Assembly (NCBI GenBank): GCA_016183325.1
Contig: JACPEV010000002.1
Coordinates: 1-49,274 of the forward strand
Length of the DNA stretch: 49,274 nt
From: Candidatus Curtissbacteria bacterium
Lineage (GTDB): Bacteria; Patescibacteriota; Microgenomatia; Curtissbacterales; GWA2-41-24
Reading direction: 5' to 3'
In this document: positions 9,536 through 19,299 of the stretch, piece after piece
Numbering within the stretch: the stretch's first letter is position 1
Layout: every line of letters starts with the position of its first letter
The notes under the pieces: model-generated
Seen by the model: the letters and a program-made list of their open reading frames with translations, nothing else
What the model was told of the DNA's origin: nothing
The model's database searches: none
Made by a program: the position numbers and the translations under genes

Positions 9536-12262
9536 TTAAATCACAAAGTTTATCAATCGGTCGTTTACAAAAATCACTTTTCTCGGATTCGCATCACCGA
9601 TCCATCTTTGTACCTTATCAGATGCGAGTGCCAATTTCTCTGCTTCTTGCTGGCTAATTCCTGCCTCAACTGGCAGTCGATCTCTTAATTTGCCATTAAC
9701 TTGGACAACTAAAGTAATCTTTTTAGCTTGGGCCAAAGCCGGATCATATTTGGGCCACGGCTGGGAGTGAATTGAATCATGAATTATGAATTTTGCGACT
9801 TTAGGCCTTGTGAAAACATTATTAAGGTTTTTAGGTTTTTCTTTTCCATGATTCATGCTTCTTGATTCATGCTTCTGGAGTTCCTGCCACAGTTCCTCCG
9901 TTATATGCGGCGCAAACGGAGCAAGAAGCTTCAGGAATACTTCGTATTCCAAGCGAGTAACAGATGTTACAAAAGAGTCAGATGAGTCAGATGAGTCAGA
10001 AGTTCCAGAAACTTTTGACTCCTTTGACTCCTTTGCTACCTTTGTAACCTTTCCTGCGTGAACTTTTCCCGAAAGATAATTCAACCACTCCATTAGTGCT
10101 GCGACCGCCGTGTTGAACTTAATATTCTCAATGTCCTCAGTCACCTTCTTGATTGTCTTGTGCATCATATGCAGGTTTTCAGGTTGTTGGGTTATCGGGT
10201 TATCGGGATTTTTTTCTCCTGATGACCTTCTAACCTGGTCGCCTGATAACCAGTCACTTGTAACTTTTTCCCCCAGTCCCCACACCCTCTGCAAAAAATG
10301 ATAAACTCCGCGAATCCCGCCCGGATCCCACGGCGCCACCAAATCATACGGCCCGATAAATGCCAGATATAGCCTAATCGAATCTGCACCGTAGCTTTTT
10401 ACCTCTTCATCCGGATTAACCACATTTCCCCTCGATTTACTCATTCTGTGGCTATCCGGTCCTAAAATTACTCCATGGTTAACCCGTCTTTTGGCATATT
10501 CTTCAAAATCCACCAAATCCAAGTCCCTGAAGAATTTGGTGAAAAATCTGGAATACATAGTATGCCCTAAAGTGTGCTCCGCGCCTCCAAAATAAATATC
10601 CACAGGCATCCACTTTTGTGCCCTGAGCTTGTCGAAGGGCTCCCTCTCATTTTTTGGATCAAGATATCTGTAAAAATACCAAGAATTATCAAAAAAACCG
10701 TCCATCGTTTCCGGCTCCCTCTGGGCATCTCCGCCACACTTTGGACACTTTACCTTCATCCACGCCTCTGCTGTCGCTAAGGGTGGCTTTCCTTGAGGAG
10801 TAAAATCAACATCATAAGGCAACTCAACAGGCAGATCTTTTTCATCAACAGGCACAGCACCACACTTAGGGCAGTTAATTATAGGAATTGGTGTTCCCCA
10901 GTACCTTTGCCTGGAAATTGACCAATCATGAAGGTGATATTGAATTTGTGCCTGCCCTGTCTTTTCTTCTTCGAGCTTCTTAACTATTGCTTTCTTTGCA
11001 ATAGCAGAAGTCATTCCAGAAAATTCTCCAGAGTCTACTAGTATTCCTTCTCCAGTGAAAACTTCCTCCAAATTCAAAATCAGCTTGTCTCTATCTTTTT
11101 TGCCTGTCACCAAAGTAGGCTTGAGCGGAATTTTATATTTTTTAGCAAACTCCACATCTCGCTCGTCGTGAGCATCGCCAAATAAAGCACCAGTTCCATA
11201 ACCCATCAAGGCATAATCGGCAATCCAAACCGGGATTTCTTTTCCGCTTATGGGATTGATCGCGTAAGCTCCTGTAAACACGCCAGTTTTCTCCCTCATT
11301 TCTTTCCTTTCTACTTGGGACTTACCAGCCGATATAAATTGATATCTTTCTACTTCGTTTGAATTATTTTTGGGAACGATTTTGGTGAGTATTGGATGTT
11401 CTGGTGCTAATACCAAAAATGTTGCCCCAAAAAGCGTATCGACCCTCGTCGTAAAAACTTCAATTGTCCTCACCTCGAAGGAGTCAGAGCCCACCTTCGA
11501 GGTGTTTTCTTTAACCTCTATTCCCTCTCCCGCTTTGTCCCTCTGTCCCTCTGTCACCACCTCAAACCTTATTACCGCGCCCTCCCTTTTCCCAATCCAG
11601 TTATTTTGACCTTCGATTACTGATTTTGGCCAGTCAACCTCTTCACTGCCTGGCCACAACAACTCTTCTGCATAATCCGTTATCTTCAGAAACCATTGAC
11701 TAATCTCCTTCAACTCGATATCTGCTCCACACCTATCGCACTTTCCGGAAATAACCTGCTCATCAGCCAGAACTGTCTTATCGACCGGACACCAGTTTGA
11801 CAATGTTTTGCCCCTATAGGCAATTCCGCGCTCAAGCATTTTCAAAAAGATCCACTGATTCCATTTGTAATACTCGGGCAAACAAGTAATAGCCACGTGA
11901 TCCCAATCGAAAATTCCACCCATCAATTGAAACTGGTTCGTCATCGTCTCGATATTTTTGAAAGTCCAGTCTTGCGGGTGAAGTTTTCTCTTAATAGCTG
12001 CATTCTCTGCCGGCAATCCGAATGCATCAAAACCTACAGGAAAGAATACATCAAAACCTTGCATTCTTTTGAATCGGCCAAAAATGTCAGTGACAGCAAA
12101 TGCGAACCAGTGACCAATATGAAGATCACCCGAGGAGTAAGGTAATTCTACAAGCAGATAGAAGGGGGTTTTAGCAGATTTTAAGTCCACGCCATATAAC
12201 CCGGTCTCCTTCCACTTCTTCTGCCACCTAGTCTCAACCTCAGCCGGAATATACTTTTTCAT
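9536..12262 (-). CDS. leuS: Leucyl-tRNA synthetase
   Basis: ELPYSSGDLHIGHWFAFAVTDIFGRFKRMQGFDVFFPVGFDAFGLPAE; MSKSRGNVVNPDE; FTTRVDTLFGATFLVLAPEHP. Confidence 0.97.
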   Translation of the reverse strand: MKKYIPAEVETRWQKKWKETGLYGVDLKSAKTPFYLLVELPYSSGDLHIGHWFAFAVTDIFGRFKRMQGFDVFFPVGFDAFGLPAENAAIKRKLHPQDWTFKNIETMTNQFQLMGGIFDWDHVAITCLPEYYKWNQWIFLKMLERGIAYRGKTLSNWCPVDKTVLADEQVISGKCDRCGADIELKEISQWFLKITDYAEELLWPGSEEVDWPKSVIEGQNNWIGKREGAVIRFEVVTEGQRDKAGEGIEVKENTSKVGSDSFEVRTIEVFTTRVDTLFGATFLVLAPEHPILTKIVPKNNSNEVERYQFISAGKSQVERKEMREKTGVFTGAYAINPISGKEIPVWIADYALMGYGTGALFGDAHDERDVEFAKKYKIPLKPTLVTGKKDRDKLILNLEEVFTGEGILVDSGEFSGMTSAIAKKAIVKKLEEEKTGQAQIQYHLHDWSISRQRYWGTPIPIINCPKCGAVPVDEKDLPVELPYDVDFTPQGKPPLATAEAWMKVKCPKCGGDAQREPETMDGFFDNSWYFYRYLDPKNEREPFDKLRAQKWMPVDIYFGGAEHTLGHTMYSRFFTKFFRDLDLVDFEEYAKRRVNHGVILGPDSHRMSKSRGNVVNPDEEVKSYGADSIRLYLAFIGPYDLVAPWDPGGIRGVYHFLQRVWGLGEKVTSDWLSGDQVRRSSGEKNPDNPITQQPENLHMMHKTIKKVTEDIENIKFNTAVAALMEWLNYLSGKVHAGKVTKVAKESKESKVSGTSDSSDSSDSFVTSVTRLEYEVFLKLLAPFAPHITEELWQELQKHESRSMNHGKEKPKNLNNVFTRPKVAKFIIHDSIHSQPWPKYDPALAQAKKITLVVQVNGKLRDRLPVEAGISQQEAEKLALASDKVQRWIGDANPRKVIFVNDRLINFVI

Positions 12263-13076
12263 CTTGAGAGTATTTTAACATTTTTCAGTATAATTCAATG
12301 GCAAATAACCCAAGATTATCCGATTCTTGAAACCTCCTGCCCAAAAGTCCGTCCATGAAATTTTTCAAAAATTCTATGAAAAACATCATCATCTATCAAA
12401 GAATAAAAAAATTAATCCACTAAGGCTCTAAACTTCTGATCTATCTGATCTAGGCCATATATTTAAAACTATAAACAGCAACTTCATGATTAGCTCATCT
12501 TAACAAAACGTTTTCTCATCACAATTTTTTATCAGACATTATCCAAATTCTGCCAGCAGAAGTAAAACGAACCTATAATTTTAAAATCAGAATCTCCTTT
12601 TTTAAAGACCTAAACAATAACTGAAGCGATCAAATAGAAACAAAGATAATGTTAAGTAATCATTGCAAATTTTAGCTTCAACTGAATGTGCTTTAAAATT
12701 TTTTAAAAATTAAAAAAATCTGCAAAAAACATCAAAAATCATAATAATTTTCTATCAAAAAATTTTTTACCAATTCATTTCTGCAATACCCTATAAATAA
12801 TTTTCCCACGGGCCAAAAAATTAGTTATAAATAAATCTCATCATTTTGAGAATCAAAAATTATAGGAGAATACCAACTACAAAGGTTTATCTAACAAACT
12901 ATTCTTTCTAAAGTTTTTGGTTAGCAAATTTGCTAGTCCACCCGCCAAACTACCCCTTCTGACTCAATCTGATCCACTTTGATAATTGACTTTCCACAAA
13001 CCGAGAGTAAATTATTCTCAACTGCCACTTGGATTCCACTTATAACTTTTGTTAAAATTCAGTTGGCCAAATATAC

Positions 13077-13150
13077 GGGCCTGTAGCTCAATTGGCTAGA
13101 GCGTCACAATGGCATTGTGAAGGTTGTGGGTTCAAGTCCCATCAGGTCCA
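13077..13150 (+). tRNA. tRNA-Ala(GGC)
   Basis: Cloverleaf read by eye: acceptor GGGCCTG/CAGGTCC with G3:U70, anticodon arm TCACA-ATGGCAT-TGTGA, discriminator A. Confidence 0.93.
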
Positions 13151-13186
13151 CTTATTAAAATAGCATCAAGTTAAAATAGCATCAAT

Positions 13187-13708
13187 ATGGAAGGTTATAA
13201 ATACCTTAAAACTTACATTCTAGCCACCGTAATACACGACTTAACTGTAGAATTTGTCAAGCGCTGGATTAACAGGCGCTCACGAACAGTTGATCAAATG
13301 GAGCAAGCTGCAAGGTCAGGAAAACAGAACATTGCGGAAGGCTACAGTGTACAAAGTTTGGAAAGTTACATTAAGCTATGCGGCGTCGCCGAAGGCTCTA
13401 TCCGCGAACTTGCAATAGACTATGAGGACTTTTTAAGGCAAAGGGGCTTGGCCATTTGGCCGGCCCAGGACACAAGGATTAGGATTTTTAGGGGGTTTAG
13501 GGCAGTTTGGGAAACCCCTAACATTCCCAACGCCCCCAAACTCCCCAAGGATCCAGAAGAAGCGGCGAATATGCTATTAACTTTCTGCCAAATGGAATCC
13601 TATTTGCTATCGAGGCAAATTGAGGCTCTTAAGGACAAATTTGTCAAAGAAGGCGGCTTTCGAGAAAATCTTTTTAGGAAGAGGCTGAACTTCAAAACGG
13701 GCCGTTAG
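13187..13708 (+). CDS. Four-helix-bundle (S23/IVP-like) protein
   Basis: VEFVKRWINRRSRTVDQMEQAARSGKQNIAEGYSVQSLESYIKLCGVAEGSIRELAIDYEDFLRQ. Confidence 0.75.
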   Translation: MEGYKYLKTYILATVIHDLTVEFVKRWINRRSRTVDQMEQAARSGKQNIAEGYSVQSLESYIKLCGVAEGSIRELAIDYEDFLRQRGLAIWPAQDTRIRIFRGFRAVWETPNIPNAPKLPKDPEEAANMLLTFCQMESYLLSRQIEALKDKFVKEGGFRENLFRKRLNFKTGR

Positions 13709-13754
13709 AACAGTGGCAATTCAGAACGTCAAACGTCCCAGGCCGCATTCGAAA

Positions 13755-13935
13755 GGGCCTATGGTTCAATGGTAGAACAGGGCATTCGCACCCGCCTGCC
13801 TTAGTACGTTTGGGCTTGTAGGTAAACGGTATACCGGTACATTCGCATTGTACAGTTCCGGGTTCAATTCCCGGCAAGTCCACTAAGTACGGCGGGCAGG
13901 TTGCCCAGATCCGAGTTCGATTCTCGGTAGGTCCA
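13755..13935 (+). tRNA. Interrupted tRNA-Ala(CGC); exons 13755-13790 and 13901-13935
   Basis: GGGCCTA-TG-GTTC-AATGGTA-GAAC-A-GGGCA-TTCGCA[110 nt]T-TGCCC-AGAT-CCGAG-TTCGATT-CTCGG-TAGGTCC-A; G3:U70; interruption between positions 37 and 38. Confidence 0.75.
13812..13882 (+). tRNA. tRNA-Ala(CGC) nested in the anticodon loop of the outer tRNA
   Basis: GGGCTTG-TA-GGTA-AACGGTA-TACC-G-GTACA-TTCGCAT-TGTAC-AGTT-CCGGG-TTCAATT-CCCGG-CAAGTCC-A; G3:U70. Confidence 0.88.
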
Positions 13936-14294
13936 CTAGGTTCGATATTATGAAGCACTATTGCAACAGAGATTGCAATAGTTTGCGAAATAATAAGCGG
14001 AGTTGCGAAGCAACTCGAAGTTCCCCCACGGTCCACTCAAAAATCAATATTCCTACTGCAATGACCCAAATCATCCACTCAGACTTACTGGCAGTTGAGC
14101 CGGCCATCCGCTATTAGAATCACTAACAAAATTTTGCCAAATATTCAAGCTAATAATCCATAAAAATTAAAAACTATTTTTTATCGATCTTAAGATTACT
14201 TTAATATATCAAATTACCACAAAATTCGCGATAGACTAATGCTATCATCTCCTAGGACATAAACATCAAAATATATCTATTTATATCTTAAAGA

Positions 14295-15452
14295 TTATTT
14301 TAATATCATTTCTACCAATTTATCTAAACCTTCGCCGGTCTTGGCAGAAATGGCAATTACCTTTTTCCTGTGTTTTGCAAATTCATCAACCGCTGATTGT
14401 ATCACTTGTGGGGTGCTTTGATCTATTTTGTTAAGGACAATGATTTCTTTCTTTTTAGCCAATTCTTTTGAATAAGCCTTAAGCTCATTACGGACAGTTT
14501 GATAATCACGCCAAACACCAGAAGTATCAAAGGTCTCAAAAGTTTCCGAGGTTTCAAAGGTATTTAAAACATTTGTTCCCTTTGAAACTTTTGCTACTTT
14601 TGATACGTCAACTAGATGCACCAAAACCTTTGTCCTCTCAATATGCCGCAAGAATAAATCCCCGAGTCCCTTGCCTTTGCTTGCACCTTCAATTAACCCT
14701 GGAATATCCGCCAGCACAAGCTGGCGGGGTGATCGGGTTATCTGGTTATCAGGTTGTCGGGCTTCTGATCCATCGCTTACCTGATTACCTGACTGCCTGA
14801 TCACCTGACCACCTGGCGTGCGTAGCACGCCAAGATTCGGCTCAAGAGTCGTAAAGGGATAAGGAGCTATTTTGGGTCTGGCAGCTGTCAAAGCCGCAAG
14901 AAGGGTCGATTTCCCGCTATTTGGCAGACCAATCAAACCTACATCTGCAATCAGCTTTAGCTCCAACGTCAGATGAGCACTCTCGCCTTCTTCACCTGAC
15001 TCGCCAGCCCTGGGGCGTCTGCCAAACTCATCTCTCAGCTTTGAATTGCCCCTACCCCCTTGCCCGCCACGGGCCACGAGAACTTTTTGGCCTTCGCTCA
15101 CTAAGTCAAAGTCAAAGTCGGAAGTGGAAAGTTTATTTTCTCTCGACTCTTCACTTTGACTCTTCACTTTGACTAAAGTTCCAACAGGAACTTTCAATAC
15201 GAAATCCTCTCCATCCGCTCCGCGTCTCAGATTCGAAAGCCCATTTGTCCCATCCGCCGCTTTATAGTCCTTAATGTATCGAAAGGGCTCTAAGGTATTC
15301 AGATCTCGGGTGGCCTCCAAGAAAACGTTCCCCCCGTTGCCTCCATCTCCGCCATCAGCCTTGCCGTATCGTTTCCCCTTAATATGGCGAAATGAACCGG
15401 CGCCATTGCCACCACTGCCGGCGCGGACATTAATCCTGGCAAAATCAATCAT
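14295..15452 (-). CDS. obgE: Obg/CgtA family GTPase
   Basis: MIDFARINVRAGSGGNGAGSFRHIKGKRYGKADGGDGGNGGNVFLEA; GLIGLPNSGKSTLLAALTAARPKIAPYPFTTLEPNLGV; ADIPGLIEGASKGKGLG. Confidence 0.97.
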   Translation of the reverse strand: MIDFARINVRAGSGGNGAGSFRHIKGKRYGKADGGDGGNGGNVFLEATRDLNTLEPFRYIKDYKAADGTNGLSNLRRGADGEDFVLKVPVGTLVKVKSQSEESRENKLSTSDFDFDLVSEGQKVLVARGGQGGRGNSKLRDEFGRRPRAGESGEEGESAHLTLELKLIADVGLIGLPNSGKSTLLAALTAARPKIAPYPFTTLEPNLGVLRTPGGQVIRQSGNQVSDGSEARQPDNQITRSPRQLVLADIPGLIEGASKGKGLGDLFLRHIERTKVLVHLVDVSKVAKVSKGTNVLNTFETSETFETFDTSGVWRDYQTVRNELKAYSKELAKKKEIIVLNKIDQSTPQVIQSAVDEFAKHRKKVIAISAKTGEGLDKLVEMILK

Positions 15453-15523
15453 GGAAAAAGGGTACCACGGTTATCAAAAGTATCACAAGTACCACGACAA
15501 AGTCCCGCTTCGCAGCGTACGAT

Positions 15524-15666
15524 GTTAGTTTTCTCCAGCGATTTTGTCATTCTGGAGTGGCAACGACCGTCCTGGAAGGAACTGATAGGATAGAATCCAA
15601 GATCAATAAAGATCCTATCGCTAGCGCTCCAGGATGACAAGCCATTGGAAAGAACTAACCTGTTAC
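15524..15666. repeat. Inverted-repeat element GTTAGTTTTCTCCAG...GGAAAGAACTAACCTGTTAC with inner GTCATTCTGGAG/CTCCAGGATGAC
   Basis: Read directly; same arms as 22762-22884. Confidence 0.8.
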
Positions 15667-15799
15667 TCGCAGCGAGGAGAGCAAGGCTCGCCTATGGCGG
15701 CACGAGCAAGACCTTGAAAATCGAAAAAACGTTATGCCATAGCCCTCTTCAAAGTTGAACCTTGATTTTGTGGTCAGTACAGCACCTTTGATAATTACT

Positions 15800-15987
15800 C
15801 ACGAGTTTCGCACTCCCCAAACCACCTCGGGGGTGGCTGCATAGACTCCCCCGAGGTGAAGTCAGCAGGCAATTTTTCCACCATCCGAGGAGTCCCCTTC
15901 GACTACTTCGGCTTCGCTCAGGACAAGTTCGCTCAGGGCAAGCGAGGACACCTCGGAGGTGTCTTTAGGCTATGTGCGAAACTCGTG
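15800..15987. repeat. 188-bp element with 14-bp perfect terminal inverted repeats
   Basis: CACGAGTTTCGCAC ... GTGCGAAACTCGTG. Confidence 0.85.
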
Positions 15988-16150
15988 TTACTCTCTCAAA
16001 ATTAATCATAAAACTGAGTGTAGAGTCCCAGCCGTAAAGTGTAAAGTGCATTGGTGACAATTTCCAACGATCGTTGTATTTCGTCACTAAACCACGGCCC
16101 GACCGGTTGCTTTTCGTACCTCTCGTACTTCTCTTACTTTTTGTACCTGA

Positions 16151-17293
16151 TTATTTTCCCAGTATCCCAAGCGGATTTAAAGGTGTACCGTTATTTCTGA
16201 TTTCTATATGCAAGTGGGTCCCGGTCGACCTTCCTGTTGATCCCATTGCACCTATTGCATCCGCTTTTGATACAGTTTGACCCGCAGCAACATAAATCGC
16301 CGAAAGATGGGCATATAAAGTTGTATAGCCATTACCATGATCGATGATGACCCGATTTCCATAACCATAATTATCCGGCCAACCGGCCACAGTCACGGTT
16401 CCTGCGTCAGCGGCCAAAATTGGGCCTCCGGAAAGACTGGAAATATCAAGCCCGGGGTGATACCAAGCAAAGTATTGCGAAAGATCACCACTTGCTGGCC
16501 AGATAAAAGTTGCAGATCCCAGGTCTGCAACCGGAATATTTTGCTGGGCCAGATATTGGGTTGGTACCGGTTTCGGCTTTTCTGGTGGTGCCCCATCTGG
16601 GACTATTAAAACTTGCCCGGAAGTCAACTGAAAATCATCTCCAATATCATTGAAAGGAAAATCAATTATCGCCTGGGCGTTTGCCTGATATTTCTTGGCC
16701 ACAGAATAAATAGTATCGCCGGAGGCAACTTTTGCTGCCACACCTGAAACCGGCAGAATCGAAAGCTTTTGACCGGCTCTGATAATCGAACTGGTACTCA
16801 AATCATTTTCCCAAAGGATCGTATTCTCCGATACACCATATTCTTTAGCAATCGAGGAAATAGTGTCACCAGCAACAACTGTGTATTCAAAGATTTTATC
16901 TCTAGGTTTATCTGAAATAATCGTCACCGGTGTAATTGTTGAAGTAATTACTCCTGTGCTTAATAAATCGTCACGTGTTCCGGCAACTAATGGATTTGCC
17001 GGTATTCCTGGATATGAACCGGAAACTACCGAATTAGATGAAATAACTCCCCCAGCTACTAAAACCGAGATAGCCAAACCTAAAATCGAACCATGTAAAA
17101 AAAGCGAGGTATTTGCGCCTCGCCTGACCATCAATATATTGACCAAGAAACTCTTGTATTTTTCAAAGTAAAGTCCCGCTCTTCTGATTCTCAGAATTAG
17201 ATAGGCGACCAAAGCTTTCAAAAAAACCGCAATTTCCTTATGCAATAGACTTTTTTCCATAATTGGGTTATTAAGCAGCCAGACCGCCCGCAC
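16151..17293 (-). CDS. LysM-domain M23-family peptidase
   Basis: Two LysM repeats (YTVVAGDTISSIAKEYGVSENTI; ASGDTIYSVAKKYQ), M23 core HPGLDISSLSGGPILAADAGTV...GTHLHIEI. Confidence 0.93.
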   Translation of the reverse strand: MRAVWLLNNPIMEKSLLHKEIAVFLKALVAYLILRIRRAGLYFEKYKSFLVNILMVRRGANTSLFLHGSILGLAISVLVAGGVISSNSVVSGSYPGIPANPLVAGTRDDLLSTGVITSTITPVTIISDKPRDKIFEYTVVAGDTISSIAKEYGVSENTILWENDLSTSSIIRAGQKLSILPVSGVAAKVASGDTIYSVAKKYQANAQAIIDFPFNDIGDDFQLTSGQVLIVPDGAPPEKPKPVPTQYLAQQNIPVADLGSATFIWPASGDLSQYFAWYHPGLDISSLSGGPILAADAGTVTVAGWPDNYGYGNRVIIDHGNGYTTLYAHLSAIYVAAGQTVSKADAIGAMGSTGRSTGTHLHIEIRNNGTPLNPLGILGK

Positions 17294-17329
17294 CCTGCAC
17301 CATACGGTGCGGAGGAGAACCGCAAGCAG

Positions 17330-18748
17330 TTACTTGATGTCTTTACTGAGTCCTTCTAAAAACTCTTTATTTGAGGCCGTCTTCGCCAGTCTCTCTACCA
17401 AAATCTCTGTCTGCTCATCTGGGTTTAAAACGGAAAGCATCCGACGCATTGTGACTATTCTCTTGTAGTCCTCGACACTAAACAAAAGCTCTTCCTGCCT
17501 AGTCGAAGACCTATTTACATCAATCGCCGGGTAAATTCTGCGCTCAGCCAGCTTCCGATCAAGATGCAGCTCCATATTGCCGGTTCCCTTAAATTCTTCA
17601 TAGATCAAATCGTCCATACGTGAGCCGGTATCAATAAGAGCCGTACCAATAATTGTCAAACTTCCACCTTCCTCGCAGTTTCTGGCAGCACCAAAAAACC
17701 TCTTTGGAGGGTAAAGTGCCGCCGGGTCAAAACCGCCTGTCAGAGTCCTGCCGGATGGCGGAACGGAAAGATTGTAAGCTCGGGCTAAACGTGTAATCGA
17801 ATCCAAAAGAATAACCACGTCAACACCTTTCTCGACTAAACGTTTGGCCCGATCCAGACAAATTTCCGCAACCCTCGTCTGATCCTCGGCCGGCTCGTCA
17901 AAATTGGAGGCGATAACCTCACCTTTAACCGATCGGGAAATATCCGTGACCTCTTCCGGTCTCTCTCCAATTAAAGCCGCCATCAAGTGAATCTTTGGGA
18001 AATTTTCAGAAATGCCGCGGGCGACATCTTTTAAAATCGTCGTTTTACCCGCCTTTGGCGGCGAAACAATCATTCCCCGCTGGCCCAAGCCAATCGGTGC
18101 AATAAGATCAATGACTCTTGTTGAAAGCGGTGTTTTGCCTGTTTCAAGCTTTAATTTCTTATTAGGATAAATGGGAGTTAGGTCTTCAAATTTTACTCTC
18201 TTGCCTTGCTTTTCAGCATCCACATCGTTGACCTTAACTACTTTCAAAAGACCAAAGTAGCGTTCATTCTCTTTCGGCGGCCTTCCCAGACCACGAACAT
18301 CGTCGCCTGGCCTAAGCATAAATTTACGAATTTGTGAAGCAGATATATAAACGTCCTGGTCACTCGGCCTGAATTTAGGCCTTAAGAAACCGTGCCCATC
18401 GCCGGCAATATCCAAAATCCCATTCACTTCTTGGGTTGGTACGTCACGACCTGAAGCTGCATATTCATCTTCACCGTTTTGATAATCCCGGCCAAATCCT
18501 CGAGGCGGAGCTACATACGATTCGATAGGCGGTTCCATTGGAGCTGGCTTGTCCATAGTTGAAGACTGCGGCGCCGCAATCGGTCTCGGTGTATAAGGGC
18601 CCGGTGGGGTCCGGAGATCGATCACGGAAGCCACGGGCGGCTTTTCCTCACTCGCCTCGCTGCCAGCCTCGCCGAGTCTAGGCGGGCGAAGCGGGCCGTT
18701 TGCGCTCTTCAGATCATTCTTTACTCTCACGGAAACTTTAGTAGGCAT
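17330..18748 (-). CDS. rho: Transcription termination factor Rho
   Basis: [93 protein letters not shown]. Confidence 0.97.
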   Translation of the reverse strand: MPTKVSVRVKNDLKSANGPLRPPRLGEAGSEASEEKPPVASVIDLRTPPGPYTPRPIAAPQSSTMDKPAPMEPPIESYVAPPRGFGRDYQNGEDEYAASGRDVPTQEVNGILDIAGDGHGFLRPKFRPSDQDVYISASQIRKFMLRPGDDVRGLGRPPKENERYFGLLKVVKVNDVDAEKQGKRVKFEDLTPIYPNKKLKLETGKTPLSTRVIDLIAPIGLGQRGMIVSPPKAGKTTILKDVARGISENFPKIHLMAALIGERPEEVTDISRSVKGEVIASNFDEPAEDQTRVAEICLDRAKRLVEKGVDVVILLDSITRLARAYNLSVPPSGRTLTGGFDPAALYPPKRFFGAARNCEEGGSLTIIGTALIDTGSRMDDLIYEEFKGTGNMELHLDRKLAERRIYPAIDVNRSSTRQEELLFSVEDYKRIVTMRRMLSVLNPDEQTEILVERLAKTASNKEFLEGLSKDIK

Positions 18749-19299
18749 TTTTCGAATTTATCCTAATCCTTTATCTGTTTTCAATATTCGAATTAATTCG
18801 CATGTTGGGGAAATCCAATACTATTCAACACTAACATTCGAATTTGTACGAATCATCGTTAATTTGGAAGCCCATTCGCATTCATTCGTATTTACCAGGG
18901 AAACATCAAAATTGAGGACAACTCTATTCTATAACCCCACCTGCGCTTTGTCAAATTTTGTACAGTACAGTAACAGTCCACGTTCCTGATAATTTTAGCC
19001 CCGAAGGGCGCAAGCTTTGCTTATTCTTCGAGTCCGTTCGGCAAGTCTTCGACCGTGAGGCTCAGACCGAATCGGCTCAGGACGAGAAGAACATCAGACG
19101 TAATGCTGATATTCTTCGAGCCTCTCGACTAACGCTCGAGGTAAACTAAGTCGAAAAGTTTTCGCTGTAGAAGATATTTTAAGAATAGTTAGTCTTTATG
19201 GTAAGTTCTCGATTCTCCGGCTTCGCCGGATCACTCGAACAATAAAATCTCATCACTTTTATTTGAAAGTTAAGCAACGAACATTTCTTTAGGCTGGAC

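Noticed and set aside
13791-13900. Group I intron in tRNA
   Set aside because: Only 110 nt, of which 71 are a complete tRNA; no room for or sign of a group I core.
13692-14036. 114-aa minus-strand ORF
   Set aside because: Antisense of the nested tRNA cluster.
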